Positions 34,942 to 43,919 of a stretch of 64,000 nucleotides of DNA are shown here, piece after piece (the stretch's first letter is position 1; every line of letters starts with the position of its first letter). The notes under the pieces are model-generated. The model was not told the origin of the DNA. It saw only the letters and a list, made by a program, of their open reading frames with translations, and did not search any database. The position numbers were made by a program, and so were the translations under genes. The stretch covers positions 1 through 64,000 of the forward strand of contig DASUHP010000024.1 in NCBI GenBank assembly GCA_036273455.1. The letters run 5' to 3'. This DNA is from CAIYRG01 sp036273455. Lineage in GTDB: Bacteria; Pseudomonadota; Alphaproteobacteria; Micropepsales; Micropepsaceae.

Positions 34942-37034
34942 GCAAGCCCGCGGGAAAAGCGGTGGACCTGCTGACGGACGAGGAGGCGAAGGCCGAACTC
35001 GCGCGGCTGGCGCATGACATCGCTGAAAATGACCGTCTCTACTACCAGGAAGACGCTCCGCACCTTTCGGATGCGGAATATGATGCGCTTCGCCACCGCA
35101 ACGACGAGATCGAGAAGCGCTTCCCTGAGCTGATCCGTCACGACAGTCCCTCGCAACGGGTTGGTGCGAAGCCCGCGGAAAGATTCGAAAAAGTTCGCCA
35201 TGCGCGGCCAATGCTTTCGCTCGACAACGCATTCACGGCGGAAGATGTCGTCGATTTCGTCGGCCGGGTGCGCCGTTTTCTGGGCATGGCGGCGGATGAG
35301 GAATTGGTTCTGGTGGCCGAACCGAAAATTGACGGCTTGTCCTCAAGCCTGCGCTATGAACATGGCAGGCTGGTGCTCGCGGCGACGCGCGGCGATGGCG
35401 CCGAAGGCGAAAATGTCACCGCGAATGTCCGTACCATTCACGACGTGCCAAAAACCGTCCGCAGCGGAATGCCGGAAGTGTTCGAGGTGAGGGGCGAGGT
35501 TTATATGAGCCACGCCGATTTCGCCGAATTGAACCGGCGACAGGAACGTGTGGGCGAGAAGATTTTTGCCAATCCGCGCAATTCGGCGGCCGGTTCGCTG
35601 CGGCAGCTCGATCCGGCGATTACCGCCCGGCGGCCGTTACGCTTCTTTGCCTATCATTGGGGCGAGGTGTCGAAGCTTCCCGGAGCCACGCACTGGGATG
35701 TTTTGCAGGCACTGAAGTCCTGGGGATTTCCGGTCAATCCACTGACGCGCCGCTGCGCTACCGTGGATGACGCGCTCGAATTCTACAACGAGGTGCAGCA
35801 CAAGCGCGCGGATCTCGGCTACGACATTGACGGGGTGGTCTATAAGGTGGACCGGCTCGACCTGCAAAACCGTCTGGGGTTCGTCTCGCGCTGTCCGCGC
35901 TGGGCCGTTGCGCACAAATTTCCGGCCGAACAGGCCGAAAGCACAGTCGAGCGCGTCGCCGTCTATGTCGGGCGCACCGGCGCACTGACCCCGGTTGCGC
36001 ATATCAAGCCGGTGACTGTCGGTGGCGTCGTCGTGCAGAACGTCTCGATGCACAATGAGGATGAAGTTGCGCGCAAGGACGTGCGGGTAGGAGACACTGT
36101 TGTCGTTCAGCGCGCGGGCGATGTCATACCCCAGCTCGTTTGTGTCGTGCTTGAGCGCAGGCCGAAGGGCACGCATCGCTACAAAATGCCGGATCGCTGT
36201 CCCATTTGCGGCAGTCATGCAACCCGGGAAATCAACCCCAAGACAGGTGAACCGGAGGCGGCGCGGCGTTGCGTCAATACGCTGTCATGCCCGGCGCAAG
36301 CGGTGGAACGGCTGCGCCATTTCGCATCGCGCGACGCCTTCGATATCGAAGGCCTGGGCGAGAAAACCGTTGCCGAATTCTTCGAAGACGGGCTGCTGCG
36401 CGAGCCAGCCGACATCTTCCACCTTGAAGCACACTACGGCCAGGGCGCGAACGCCATCATGGAGCGCGAAGGGTGGGGCGAACAATCCGCAGGCAAACTA
36501 TTTCGCGCGATCGACGCCCGCCGGAAGGTTTCGCTCGACCGCTTTATCCTTTCGCTGTCGATCCCGCATGTCGGCGAAACCACCGCGCGGCTCCTCGCAC
36601 GCAATTTCCATTCCTTGAAAGCCTTTCTGTCCTCCATGGAAAGCGGCCATGCCGTTGAAGATCTCGATGATATCGAAGGCATCGGCGATGTCATGGCGGC
36701 GGCGATCAAGTCGTTTTTTGAGGAGAAGCACAACCGTGAGGCGATCGCGCATCTGCTTGAATGCGTCAAGGTCGAGGATTTTGCCGCGCCAGCCCTCGCC
36801 AATAGCGAATTGGCTGGCAAGACAGTGGTGTTCACCGGCACGCTGGAACGCATGACTCGAAATGAGGCAAAAGCCCGCGCCGAGGCGATGGGCGCCAAAG
36901 TTGCCGGTTCGGTTTCGACAAAGACCGATCTGGTGGTCGCCGGACCCGGCGCGGGATCGAAGTTAAAAAACGCGGAAGCCCTGGGGGTCAAGGTGATCTC
37001 CGAAGATGAGTGGCTGGCCCTGATCGGAACGTGA
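34938..37034 (+). CDS. ligA: NAD-dependent DNA ligase LigA
   Basis: 698 residues, normal length. The adenylation lysine is K130 in AEPKIDGLSSSLRY, with the later motifs EVRGEVYMSHADFAELN and NPRNSAAGSLRQLDP. Then come the OB fold (GRTGALTPVAHIKPVTVGGVVV), a four-Cys zinc finger (CPICGSHA...RRCVNTLSCPAQ, about 416-448), helix-hairpin-helix repeats, and a C-terminal BRCT domain (about 620-698, LAGKTVVFTGTLERMTR). It seals nicks in Okazaki fragments and repair. GTG start overlaps the recN stop (GTGA). Confidence 0.96.
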   Translation: MSKPAGKAVDLLTDEEAKAELARLAHDIAENDRLYYQEDAPHLSDAEYDALRHRNDEIEKRFPELIRHDSPSQRVGAKPAERFEKVRHARPMLSLDNAFTAEDVVDFVGRVRRFLGMAADEELVLVAEPKIDGLSSSLRYEHGRLVLAATRGDGAEGENVTANVRTIHDVPKTVRSGMPEVFEVRGEVYMSHADFAELNRRQERVGEKIFANPRNSAAGSLRQLDPAITARRPLRFFAYHWGEVSKLPGATHWDVLQALKSWGFPVNPLTRRCATVDDALEFYNEVQHKRADLGYDIDGVVYKVDRLDLQNRLGFVSRCPRWAVAHKFPAEQAESTVERVAVYVGRTGALTPVAHIKPVTVGGVVVQNVSMHNEDEVARKDVRVGDTVVVQRAGDVIPQLVCVVLERRPKGTHRYKMPDRCPICGSHATREINPKTGEPEAARRCVNTLSCPAQAVERLRHFASRDAFDIEGLGEKTVAEFFEDGLLREPADIFHLEAHYGQGANAIMEREGWGEQSAGKLFRAIDARRKVSLDRFILSLSIPHVGETTARLLARNFHSLKAFLSSMESGHAVEDLDDIEGIGDVMAAAIKSFFEEKHNREAIAHLLECVKVEDFAAPALANSELAGKTVVFTGTLERMTRNEAKARAEAMGAKVAGSVSTKTDLVVAGPGAGSKLKNAEALGVKVISEDEWLALIGT

Positions 37035-37112
37035 CCGGCCAAAGCTCAGTCATTTGATTTCCGCGGCGCTTCCTGTAGCGTCCGGGACGGTTGTATTCGT
37101 TAAGGTATTTTG

Positions 37113-38720
37113 ATGATTTCCGGCTCCCGCCGCGACATTGCGCTGGCCGCCCGCGCCTGGCCTTTTGAAGAAGCGCGAAAAATCCTTGCTCGCATTGAAC
37201 GCCGGCAGAAGGCCGGAAGAGCGCTGGATACTGTTCTGTTCGAAACCGGTTATGGTCCCTCCGGGCTGCCGCATATCGGCACGTTCGGCGAGGTTGCGCG
37301 AACAAGCTGGGTTCGGCGGGCCTTTCACGAGTTCAGCGACATTCCGACTCGCCTGGTCGCGTTTTCGGACGACATGGATGGTTTGCGCAAAGTGCCGGAC
37401 AACGTGCCAAACCAGGAGATGCTGCGCGAACATCTCGGCAAGCCGCTGACATCCATTCCCGATCCATTCGGCACGCATGGCAGTTTCGGTGCGCATAACA
37501 ATGCGCGGCTGAAGGCATTTCTCGACCGCTTCGGTTTCGCGTATGAGTTTTTCAGCTCGACTGAGTGTTATCGCAACGGTCTGTTCGACCAGGCGCTGCT
37601 CGCGGTGCTTGCACATTATGAAGAAGTGCGCGACGTCGTGTTGCCGACGCTCGGTCCGGAACGCCGCGCGACCTACAGTCCCTTTCTTCCGCTTTGCCGG
37701 CGTACCGGGCAGGTCCTGCAGGTGCCCATTGTCGCCTGGGATGTTGGCGCGGGAACCGTGGCGTATCAGGACGAAGGCAGGCGAACCGAAGTGCCGGTCA
37801 CTGGCGGTCATTGCAAGCTGCAATGGAAGGCGGATTGGGCGATGCGCTGGTTCGCGCTTGGCGTCGATTACGAAATGTCCGGCAAGGATCTGATCCCGTC
37901 GGTCGAATTGTCGACGCGGATCGTTCGCATTCTCGGCGGCGAACCGCCCGAGACGCTGACCTACGAACTGTTTCTCGATGAGGCTGGCCAGAAGATCTCG
38001 AAGTCCAGGGGCAATGGTCTATCCGTGGACGAATGGCTTGCCTATGGGCCCGAGGAAAGCCTGGCGTTTTTCATGTTTCAGAAGCCGAAGGCGGCCAAGC
38101 GGCTGTTTTTCGATGCCATTCCAAAATCGGTGGACGATTATCTGGCCTTCATTGCGCAGTACCGGCGTGAAACCAGTGACGCGGCGGGCTTCGAAAATCC
38201 CGTCTGGTTCATCCATGCCGGCTCTCCGCCCGGCGAGGATTATCCCGCGAGCTTCGCCTTGCTGCTCAATCTGGTCAGTGCGTCGGGCGCGCATGACCGC
38301 AATGTGCTGTGGGGCTTCATCCGCGCCTATGCGCCGGGCGCGGGTCCGGCGACGCATCCGGGACTCGACCGGCTCGTCGGCTATGCGCTCAAGTATTTCG
38401 AGGACTTCGTCAAACCGCAAAAGCGCTATCGTGCGGCCACAGCCAAAGAGCGCGAAGCCCTGGCAGCGCTTGCGGATGCGCTGGAGAACATGGCCGAACA
38501 ACGTGACGGTGAGACCGTGCAGAACGTCGTGTATGAGATTGGCAAGAGCCACGGATTCGAACCGCTGCGCGACTGGTTCAAGGCGATTTACGAGGTGGCG
38601 CTGGGTCAAACCCAGGGCCCGCGTTTCGGTTCCTTTGCGGCCTTGTTTGGCTGTGCCGAGACGGCGGTGCTGATCCGCACCGCGCTGTCGGGTGCATTTC
38701 TTTCGGGTGCTAAAGCATGA
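37113..38720 (+). CDS. lysK: Lysyl-tRNA synthetase, class I
   Basis: 535 residues from the ATG at 37113, with TAAGG 8 nt upstream. This is the archaeal-type class I enzyme found in many alphaproteobacteria, not the class II LysS. The Rossmann catalytic core has the HIGH-type motif HIGT (54-57) and the KMSKS-type motif KISKS (294-298). Other family landmarks are SDDMDGLRKVPDN, EFFSSTECYRNGLF and VPVTGGHCKLQWKADWAMRW. It charges tRNA-Lys. Its stop overlaps the next gene's start. Confidence 0.95.
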   Translation: MISGSRRDIALAARAWPFEEARKILARIERRQKAGRALDTVLFETGYGPSGLPHIGTFGEVARTSWVRRAFHEFSDIPTRLVAFSDDMDGLRKVPDNVPNQEMLREHLGKPLTSIPDPFGTHGSFGAHNNARLKAFLDRFGFAYEFFSSTECYRNGLFDQALLAVLAHYEEVRDVVLPTLGPERRATYSPFLPLCRRTGQVLQVPIVAWDVGAGTVAYQDEGRRTEVPVTGGHCKLQWKADWAMRWFALGVDYEMSGKDLIPSVELSTRIVRILGGEPPETLTYELFLDEAGQKISKSRGNGLSVDEWLAYGPEESLAFFMFQKPKAAKRLFFDAIPKSVDDYLAFIAQYRRETSDAAGFENPVWFIHAGSPPGEDYPASFALLLNLVSASGAHDRNVLWGFIRAYAPGAGPATHPGLDRLVGYALKYFEDFVKPQKRYRAATAKEREALAALADALENMAEQRDGETVQNVVYEIGKSHGFEPLRDWFKAIYEVALGQTQGPRFGSFAALFGCAETAVLIRTALSGAFLSGAKA

Positions 38721-39499
38721 TGCGGTTCATCGCGGTTTTGCTCCTTGCGGTGGCCTGGCCTGTTTTCGCGGTACACGCGCAGGATGCCGCCACTGCGTTC
38801 GAACACTATCAGACGGGCGATTATGAGGGCGCCATCAGGATCGGCGAAGCAGCCAATAACGGACCGGGCCTTGCCGTTGCGGCACGCGCGGCATTCGCGG
38901 CAGCCAATTTGCGCGACACGCCTTGCCTGTCATGCCTGCAGCGGGTGGAAGCGCTGGCGCGGCGCTCGATCATGCTGGACATGACCAACCCGGACGCCTT
39001 CGTCTATCTCGCCGCTGCGCTCGGCTATGAATCCCGCATCATCGGCTATGTGCGCGCAACCGTTCAGAATTATCCCCAAATGGCGAAGCAGGCGATCGAT
39101 CGCGCACTTAGAGATAATCCCAATGATGCCTGGAGCCTTGCAGCACTTGGCGGATGGCATATGGAGATCGTGCGCAATGGCGGCAGTCTGGTCGCGCGCA
39201 CGCTGTACGGGGCGCGTGCCGATGCGGGTGAGGATGCATTCCGGCGGGCGTTTGCAGCCGATCCCGGCAATCTCGTCATTCGGCTGCAATATGTGCTTTC
39301 CGTCGCAGCTTTCGATCTGAACCGCTATCGCGACGAAATTGCCGGCCAATTGGCGACCATCGCCATGACCCAGCCTCGCACCGCCTATGAAACGGCAATG
39401 AAGCAGCGCGCGGCGCGGCTGCAGGATCTGCTGAAGCCAGGGCGCAACGCAGATTTTCTCGCGCTGATCAAGAAATACCAGGGCTATCCGGAAGCATGA
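38717..39499 (+). CDS. Exported tetratricopeptide-like protein
   Basis: 260 residues with a Sec signal peptide (RFIAVLLLAVAWPVFAVHA, cleavage before QDAA). The mature part is helical with TPR-like repeats (FEHYQTGDYEGAIRIGEAA, AFVYLAAALGYESRII, AKQAIDRALRDNPNDAWSLAALGGWHMEI, AGEDAFRRAFAADPGN). Two cysteines lie close together in DTPCLSCLQRV. I cannot name a specific family; similar periplasmic TPR proteins are usually scaffolds. It overlaps lysK (ATGA) and its stop overlaps the DUF952 gene, so it is part of the ligA-lysK transcript. Confidence 0.75.
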   Translation: MMRFIAVLLLAVAWPVFAVHAQDAATAFEHYQTGDYEGAIRIGEAANNGPGLAVAARAAFAAANLRDTPCLSCLQRVEALARRSIMLDMTNPDAFVYLAAALGYESRIIGYVRATVQNYPQMAKQAIDRALRDNPNDAWSLAALGGWHMEIVRNGGSLVARTLYGARADAGEDAFRRAFAADPGNLVIRLQYVLSVAAFDLNRYRDEIAGQLATIAMTQPRTAYETAMKQRAARLQDLLKPGRNADFLALIKKYQGYPEA

Positions 39500-39852
39500 G
39501 CCCTTGCGTCTACAAGCTGTTTCGCCAATCCGAGTGGCACGAAGCGGCGCGCACCGGATTGTTCACTGGATCGGCCGACGATCGCCGCGATGGATTCATC
39601 CACTTGTCCGCCGCATCCCAGGTGCGCGGTACGTTTGAGAAATATTTTGCTGCGGAGCGCGAACCGGTGCTTGCCGGATTCGACGCCGATTCGTTCGGGG
39701 CTGCGTTGAAATGGGAAATCTCGCGCAATGGCGAGCAATTCCCGCATCTATATGGCGTGCTGGACTTGGCGCGCGCGCTGTCGGTAAGCCGCATTTCGCG
39801 CGACCGCAGCGGAGCACCGGCATTCCCGACCGAAATCCCGGTTCCACAATGA
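39496..39852 (+). CDS. DUF952 family protein
   Basis: 118 residues. Family pattern VYKLFRQSEWHEAARTGLFTGSADDRRDGFIHLSAASQV (about 4-42), then LAGFDADSFGAALKWEISRNGEQFPHLYGVLDL. DUF952 proteins are small, cytoplasmic and resemble ADP-ribosyl-processing folds; their function is unknown. The ATG overlaps the stop of the TPR gene. Confidence 0.85.
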   Translation: MSPCVYKLFRQSEWHEAARTGLFTGSADDRRDGFIHLSAASQVRGTFEKYFAAEREPVLAGFDADSFGAALKWEISRNGEQFPHLYGVLDLARALSVSRISRDRSGAPAFPTEIPVPQ

Positions 39853-39864
39853 GGTATTCGTGAG

Positions 39865-40221
39865 ATGAGCAAACACCAGGGTTCTTGCCACTGCAATGCG
39901 GTGCAATTCGAAGTGGATGTGGATATTGAGTCGGGCGTGCAGTGTGACTGTTCGCTGTGCAAGCGCAAAAACGCGGTCATGCTGCGCGTGCCGAAAGACA
40001 AATTCCTGCTGCTGAAGGGCGAAAATGCGCTTTCGGTATACGAGTGGAATACCCGCGCCGCGAAGCATTATTTCTGCAAGCATTGTGGAATATATACCCA
40101 TCATCAGCCCCGCACCCGCGCCGATATGGTCGGAGTCAATCTCGGCTGCGTTGATGATATCGATGCCGGCAAATTGCCGGTGGAACGGCTGCCGGGATCG
40201 CAACTCTCCGGGGGAAGATAG
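39865..40221 (+). CDS. GFA-domain (glutathione-dependent formaldehyde-activating-like) zinc protein
   Basis: 118 residues. It has the GFA zinc-binding layout: GSCHCNAV (CxC near residues 8-10), CDCSLCKRKN (CxxC around residue 30) and FCKHCGIYTHHQPR (CxxC around 72-75). The founding member, Gfa, binds glutathione and was proposed to speed S-hydroxymethylglutathione formation, but most family members have no proven reaction. GAGG precedes the ATG. It converges on leuB with only 2 nt between the stops. Confidence 0.87.
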   Translation: MSKHQGSCHCNAVQFEVDVDIESGVQCDCSLCKRKNAVMLRVPKDKFLLLKGENALSVYEWNTRAAKHYFCKHCGIYTHHQPRTRADMVGVNLGCVDDIDAGKLPVERLPGSQLSGGR

Positions 40222-40223
40222 GC

Positions 40224-41333
40224 CTACTTGTTCAGTGCGTTCAGTGCCGCTATGACGGCGTCGCCCATTTCGTGGGTGCCGACGCGGGTCTTGCCCGGTT
40301 GCATGATATCGCCGGTGCGCAAGCCGGAATTCAGCACATGTTCGACCGCGCGTTCCACCAGCTTGGCTTCGTCGGCATGGCCGAGCGAATAGCGCAGGCA
40401 CATCGCAAAAGACAGCATGCACGCGAACGGGTTTGCCAATCCTCGGCCTGCGATATCGGGCGCTGTGCCGTGCACCGGTTCGTACAACCCTGGTTGCCGG
40501 CCGGTCTTCTCGTCCTTCGCGCCCAGTGAGGCGGATGGCAGCATACCAATCGAGCCGGTACATTGCGCGGCTTCGTCCGATAGCACGTCGCCGAACAGGT
40601 TATCCGTCACGATGACATCGAACTGTCTGGGATTGCGCACCAGTTGCATGGCGCAATTGTCGGCGAGGATATGGGTGAGTTCGACATCCTTGAACTCCGC
40701 CTCATAGACCTTCTGCACCTCCTGCCGCCACAATACGCCGGTATGCATGACATTGGATTTCTCCGCCGAGGCGACACGATTTGCGCGTAAGCGGGCGAGG
40801 CCAAAGGCGACGCGCGCGATCCGCTGCACTTCGCCCGTGGTGTAAACCTGCGTATCCACGGCGCGGCGTGTGCCATCGTTCAACTCGATAATGCCTCTCG
40901 GTTCACCGAAATACACGCCGCCCGTCAGTTCACGGACGATCAAAATATCAAGCCCCGATACGACTTCGGGCCGCAGCGTTGAGGCATCCTTCAACGCGTC
41001 GAAGCACAGGGCAGGGCGCAGATTGGCAAAAAGCTCCAGGTCCTTGCGCAGCCGCAACAGCCCGCGTTCGGGTTTCTTGTCGAATGGGTTGTTGTCCCAT
41101 TGTGGGCCGCCGACCGCGCCGAACAGCACAGCGTCCGCCTCATGGGCGAGCCGCATGGTGGCTTCGCTGACCGGGACGCCTTCGGCATCGAGTGCCGCAC
41201 CGCCGACCAGTCCGCGCTCGATCTCGAAGCGAATTCCGCGTTGCGCCTGCATCCAGCCCACAAGGCGTTCGGTTTCCGCCATGACTTCCGGGCCGATTCC
41301 GTCGCCGGCCAGCAACAATAGTTTGTGGCTCAT
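40224..41333 (-). CDS. leuB: 3-isopropylmalate dehydrogenase LeuB
   Basis: 369 residues from the ATG at 41333, where the family N-terminus KLLLLAGDGIGPEVMAETERLV begins; the frame stays open 38 codons further up with unrelated sequence. Motifs: DAVLFGAVGGPQWD, LLRLRKDLELFANLRPA, VRELTGGVYFGEPRG, the substrate and Mg region DNCAMQLVRNPRQFDVIVTDNLFGDVLSDEA and the NAD-binding EPVHGTAPDIAGRGLANP. It oxidatively decarboxylates 3-isopropylmalate in leucine synthesis. It follows leuD by 55 nt on the same strand. Confidence 0.96.
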   Translation of the reverse strand: MSHKLLLLAGDGIGPEVMAETERLVGWMQAQRGIRFEIERGLVGGAALDAEGVPVSEATMRLAHEADAVLFGAVGGPQWDNNPFDKKPERGLLRLRKDLELFANLRPALCFDALKDASTLRPEVVSGLDILIVRELTGGVYFGEPRGIIELNDGTRRAVDTQVYTTGEVQRIARVAFGLARLRANRVASAEKSNVMHTGVLWRQEVQKVYEAEFKDVELTHILADNCAMQLVRNPRQFDVIVTDNLFGDVLSDEAAQCTGSIGMLPSASLGAKDEKTGRQPGLYEPVHGTAPDIAGRGLANPFACMLSFAMCLRYSLGHADEAKLVERAVEHVLNSGLRTGDIMQPGKTRVGTHEMGDAVIAALNALNK

Positions 41334-41388
41334 CCTGATGAATCCTTGAGAGATTTTGCTTGCGGTAAGGAGGGCGAGTTTTGGTTCG

Positions 41389-41994
41389 TCAGGCCCAGGG
41401 TTCGCTGATGCGCCGTCGCGCCTCGAAGTCCGAAATGTCGTTTTCATGCCGCATTGTCAGGCCAATATCATCCCAACCATTCAGCAGACACTGTTTGCGG
41501 AAAGGATCGATATCGAAATGAATCCGGCTGCCGTCCGGACGGACAATCTCCTGCCGTTCCAGATCGACGCTGATCACCGCATTGGCGCCCAGCGATGCGT
41601 CGTCCATCAGCCGGTCGACCTGCTCCTGCGGCACGGCGATGGGCAGAATGCCGTTCTTGAAGCAATTATTGTAAAAGATGTCGGCAAACGACGGCGCGAT
41701 AACACAGCGTATGCCGAAATCCAGCAACGCCCAGGGTGCATGCTCGCGCGACGATCCGCAGCCGAAATTCGCACCTGCAATAAGAAGTTTGGCGTTTTTG
41801 TAGGCGGGCTTGTTGAGCACGAAATCCGGATTTGGCGATCCGTCCTGCCGGGTGCGCATTTCAAAAAACAACGCAGAGCCGAGCCCGGTGCGTTTGGTGG
41901 TTTTCAGGAATTGTTTTGGAATGATCATGTCGGTGTCGACGTTGACCATCGGAAGCGGCGCGGCGACGCCGGTCAGGGTGGTGAATGGCTGCAT
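41389..41994 (-). CDS. leuD: 3-isopropylmalate dehydratase small subunit LeuD
   Basis: 201 residues from the ATG at 41994 (family N-terminus QPFTTLTGVAAPLPMVNVDTDMIIPKQFL). Swivelling-domain signatures: FGCGSSREHAPWALLDFGIRCVIAPSFADIFYNNCFKNGILP. It forms the isomerase with LeuC, moving the hydroxyl of isopropylmalate. leuC is not in the window; the gene upstream is divergent, so leuC must be elsewhere. Only 36 nt separate this start from that of the divergent cyclase-family gene, so its promoter probably reaches into the neighbour. Confidence 0.95.
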   Translation of the reverse strand: MQPFTTLTGVAAPLPMVNVDTDMIIPKQFLKTTKRTGLGSALFFEMRTRQDGSPNPDFVLNKPAYKNAKLLIAGANFGCGSSREHAPWALLDFGIRCVIAPSFADIFYNNCFKNGILPIAVPQEQVDRLMDDASLGANAVISVDLERQEIVRPDGSRIHFDIDPFRKQCLLNGWDDIGLTMRHENDISDFEARRRISEPWA

Positions 41995-42030
41995 GGCGCG
42001 GGAACCTAATCGGCCAATCAGGAGATGTCC

Positions 42031-42966
42031 ATGCCAGGAAAACAAATCGGCTTTCTGACCGCTGGCTGTGCCGCAGCGGCCGCGCTGGTGCTGGCTGCGG
42101 CCCGCCCAGAGCCCACAGTGGTCCCGGCGCCTCGGCCGGGACTTTGGCAGGTCTACGACGATGTGCTGGTCCACGCGAAATATGTTGATCTGACGCATAC
42201 GATCACGCCGGCCATTCCGGTGTGGCGCGGTTTCCGCCGTTCGCATTTCATGGCCGCAACCAATGCGCTGAACGGCAAGCCCTTTACCTATGCCCAGGAT
42301 GGCTTTGAGGCGACACATTACGACCTCGAGACCGATCAGCTCGGCACGCAGCTCGACCCGCCGGCGCATTGGGCGCCGGAATATCCCGCAATTGACGAGT
42401 TGCCGCCGACTTACACTCTGCGCCCGCTGGTGGTGATCTCCATTGTCCGGGAAGTCGGCCAGGATCCGGGATATCAGATGCAGGTTTCAGATATCGAGCG
42501 CTGGGAGAAGCGTCACGGACGCATTCCTGAAGGCTCGGTCGTGTTTATCCGCTCCGACTGGTCTAAACGCTGGCCGGATCCGCGTCTTGCCGATGAGACG
42601 CGCTTTCCGGGTGTGTCGCTCGACGCACTCAAGTTTTTGCACGAACAGCGCCATATCCTCATGCACGGGCACGAACCTCTGGACACGGACGATACGACGA
42701 ATCTCGAAGGGGAAGCCTGGCTGATGCATCACGGCTATACGCAGGCCGAAGGCGTCGCAAATCTTGACCAGGTCCCGGAGACCGGCGCTCTGGTGGCAAT
42801 CGGTTATCCGAAATTCAAGGGCGGCACCGGCGGCTATGCGCGCTATATCGCGATATGCCCGCCCGACTGGAAATATGGCGTCACGATCGGTCCGGGGGAC
42901 GCACCGCTACCGCGCTTCGCGCGTGAACTCCATTGGGACTTCAAAGCCGGCATGCGCGTGAGGTAG
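42031..42966 (+). CDS. Cyclase-family (kynurenine formamidase-like) hydrolase, exported
   Basis: About 311 residues. I prefer the ATG at 42031, because AGGAG is 6 nt upstream; the ATG at 42025 almost touches it. The N-terminus is a signal peptide or anchor (IGFLTAGCAAAAALVLAAA). The cyclase fold (PF04199) shows YVDLTHTITPAIPVW and a metal-site region DQLGTQLDPPAHW, a GTQxD variant of the HxGTHxDxPxH motif known in one subgroup. Later come VVFIRSDWSKRW and LMHHGYTQAEGVANLDQVP. Family members hydrolyse amides or lactone-like rings (kynurenine formamidase, isatin hydrolase); the substrate here is not clear. Confidence 0.8.
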   Translation: MPGKQIGFLTAGCAAAAALVLAAARPEPTVVPAPRPGLWQVYDDVLVHAKYVDLTHTITPAIPVWRGFRRSHFMAATNALNGKPFTYAQDGFEATHYDLETDQLGTQLDPPAHWAPEYPAIDELPPTYTLRPLVVISIVREVGQDPGYQMQVSDIERWEKRHGRIPEGSVVFIRSDWSKRWPDPRLADETRFPGVSLDALKFLHEQRHILMHGHEPLDTDDTTNLEGEAWLMHHGYTQAEGVANLDQVPETGALVAIGYPKFKGGTGGYARYIAICPPDWKYGVTIGPGDAPLPRFARELHWDFKAGMRVR

Positions 42967-42974
42967 CCGGCAGC

Positions 42975-43916
42975 TTACGTCGCAATTTCGACATCCGGAT
43001 CCAGCACGTCGTGAAACCGGTATAGATCGAGAATTCGCCGGCCGTCCGGACCCAGCGAGAGAATATCGGCGAAGCGTTTGTTCCAGTGGATGTCGTGCGG
43101 GATATAGGAATGACGCGCATAGATTCTCGCGCCATAGGTTTCATCGGTGCCGCTGACAATCACCACGATCTCCGCCTGCTGTTCAATCAATGACGTGCGG
43201 GAGGCGCCGTGCAGCGGGCTATCCTCATCGATCGGGTGCATCACCGTCCAGGACAGGGCAAACAGTGGAGTTTTGTTGCGAATCAGGTTCAGTGTATCGA
43301 AGCGCCGCATGACCAGACCTTCCCGGGTCTTGTGCTGGCGGGCCAGCGACACGTTGATCTCCGCCTCCATGATCTGGTTGCCGCGCTGGTTGGCGAGCCG
43401 GAACATCAGCGTCGGTACGCCTTCATAGGATGTAACGACGGCGGGCCCGCTGAACAGCACCCGCGCACGCGGGCGTGAAACGCGCGCAAAAACCAGACCG
43501 GCGGCAAGCGCGATATTCATCACCCCGGCAAACGCCTCAAGTGTGACGACGATATTTGTGTACGGTGTCAGCGGCGCAATCTGGCCGTAACCGACAGTCG
43601 TGAATGTCTGCACACTGAAAAAGAAGGCGTCTTCGAATGAGCCCGGCCGCACATGCGATAATCCCTGCGGGTCAGCGAGGTACAGCTCCGTGAACACCAG
43701 ATTGATCACGACGAAAAATGCGGCGAGACCACAGAGGAACACCGGCCACGGCGCCTCCAGCACGACGACGTAAAAATCCTCGCGCATGCCGCGTCCGCCG
43801 CCGTTTATCATGGGCCGGCGAATACGCTGGCCGAACAGCTGCGGATATTCCGGCGCCGGGCGTTCGCGGCCATCATCCGGCCGGGAATGGCCGTCGCGCG
43901 GTTTCTGCCGGCCCAA
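42975..43916 (-). CDS. Inward-rectifier-type potassium channel (KirBac family)
   Basis: 313 residues. Two membrane helices (about 56-78 and 117-142) flank a pore helix and the K+ filter TVGYG (107-111). The cytoplasmic C-terminal domain (about 145-305) is the Kir immunoglobulin-like fold: ARVLFSGPAVVTSYEGVPTLMFRLANQRGNQIMEAEINVSL and LTWTVMHPIDEDSPL-like ALSWTVMHPIDEDSPLHG. KirBac channels conduct K+ at the inner membrane and are gated by lipids or pH. The start is a TTG at 43916, 3 nt after the stop of the lactonase gene; Met36 or Met44 would shorten the N-terminal segment but still keep both helices. Confidence 0.9.
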   Translation of the reverse strand: MGRQKPRDGHSRPDDGRERPAPEYPQLFGQRIRRPMINGGGRGMREDFYVVVLEAPWPVFLCGLAAFFVVINLVFTELYLADPQGLSHVRPGSFEDAFFFSVQTFTTVGYGQIAPLTPYTNIVVTLEAFAGVMNIALAAGLVFARVSRPRARVLFSGPAVVTSYEGVPTLMFRLANQRGNQIMEAEINVSLARQHKTREGLVMRRFDTLNLIRNKTPLFALSWTVMHPIDEDSPLHGASRTSLIEQQAEIVVIVSGTDETYGARIYARHSYIPHDIHWNKRFADILSLGPDGRRILDLYRFHDVLDPDVEIAT

Positions 43917-43919
43917 AAC

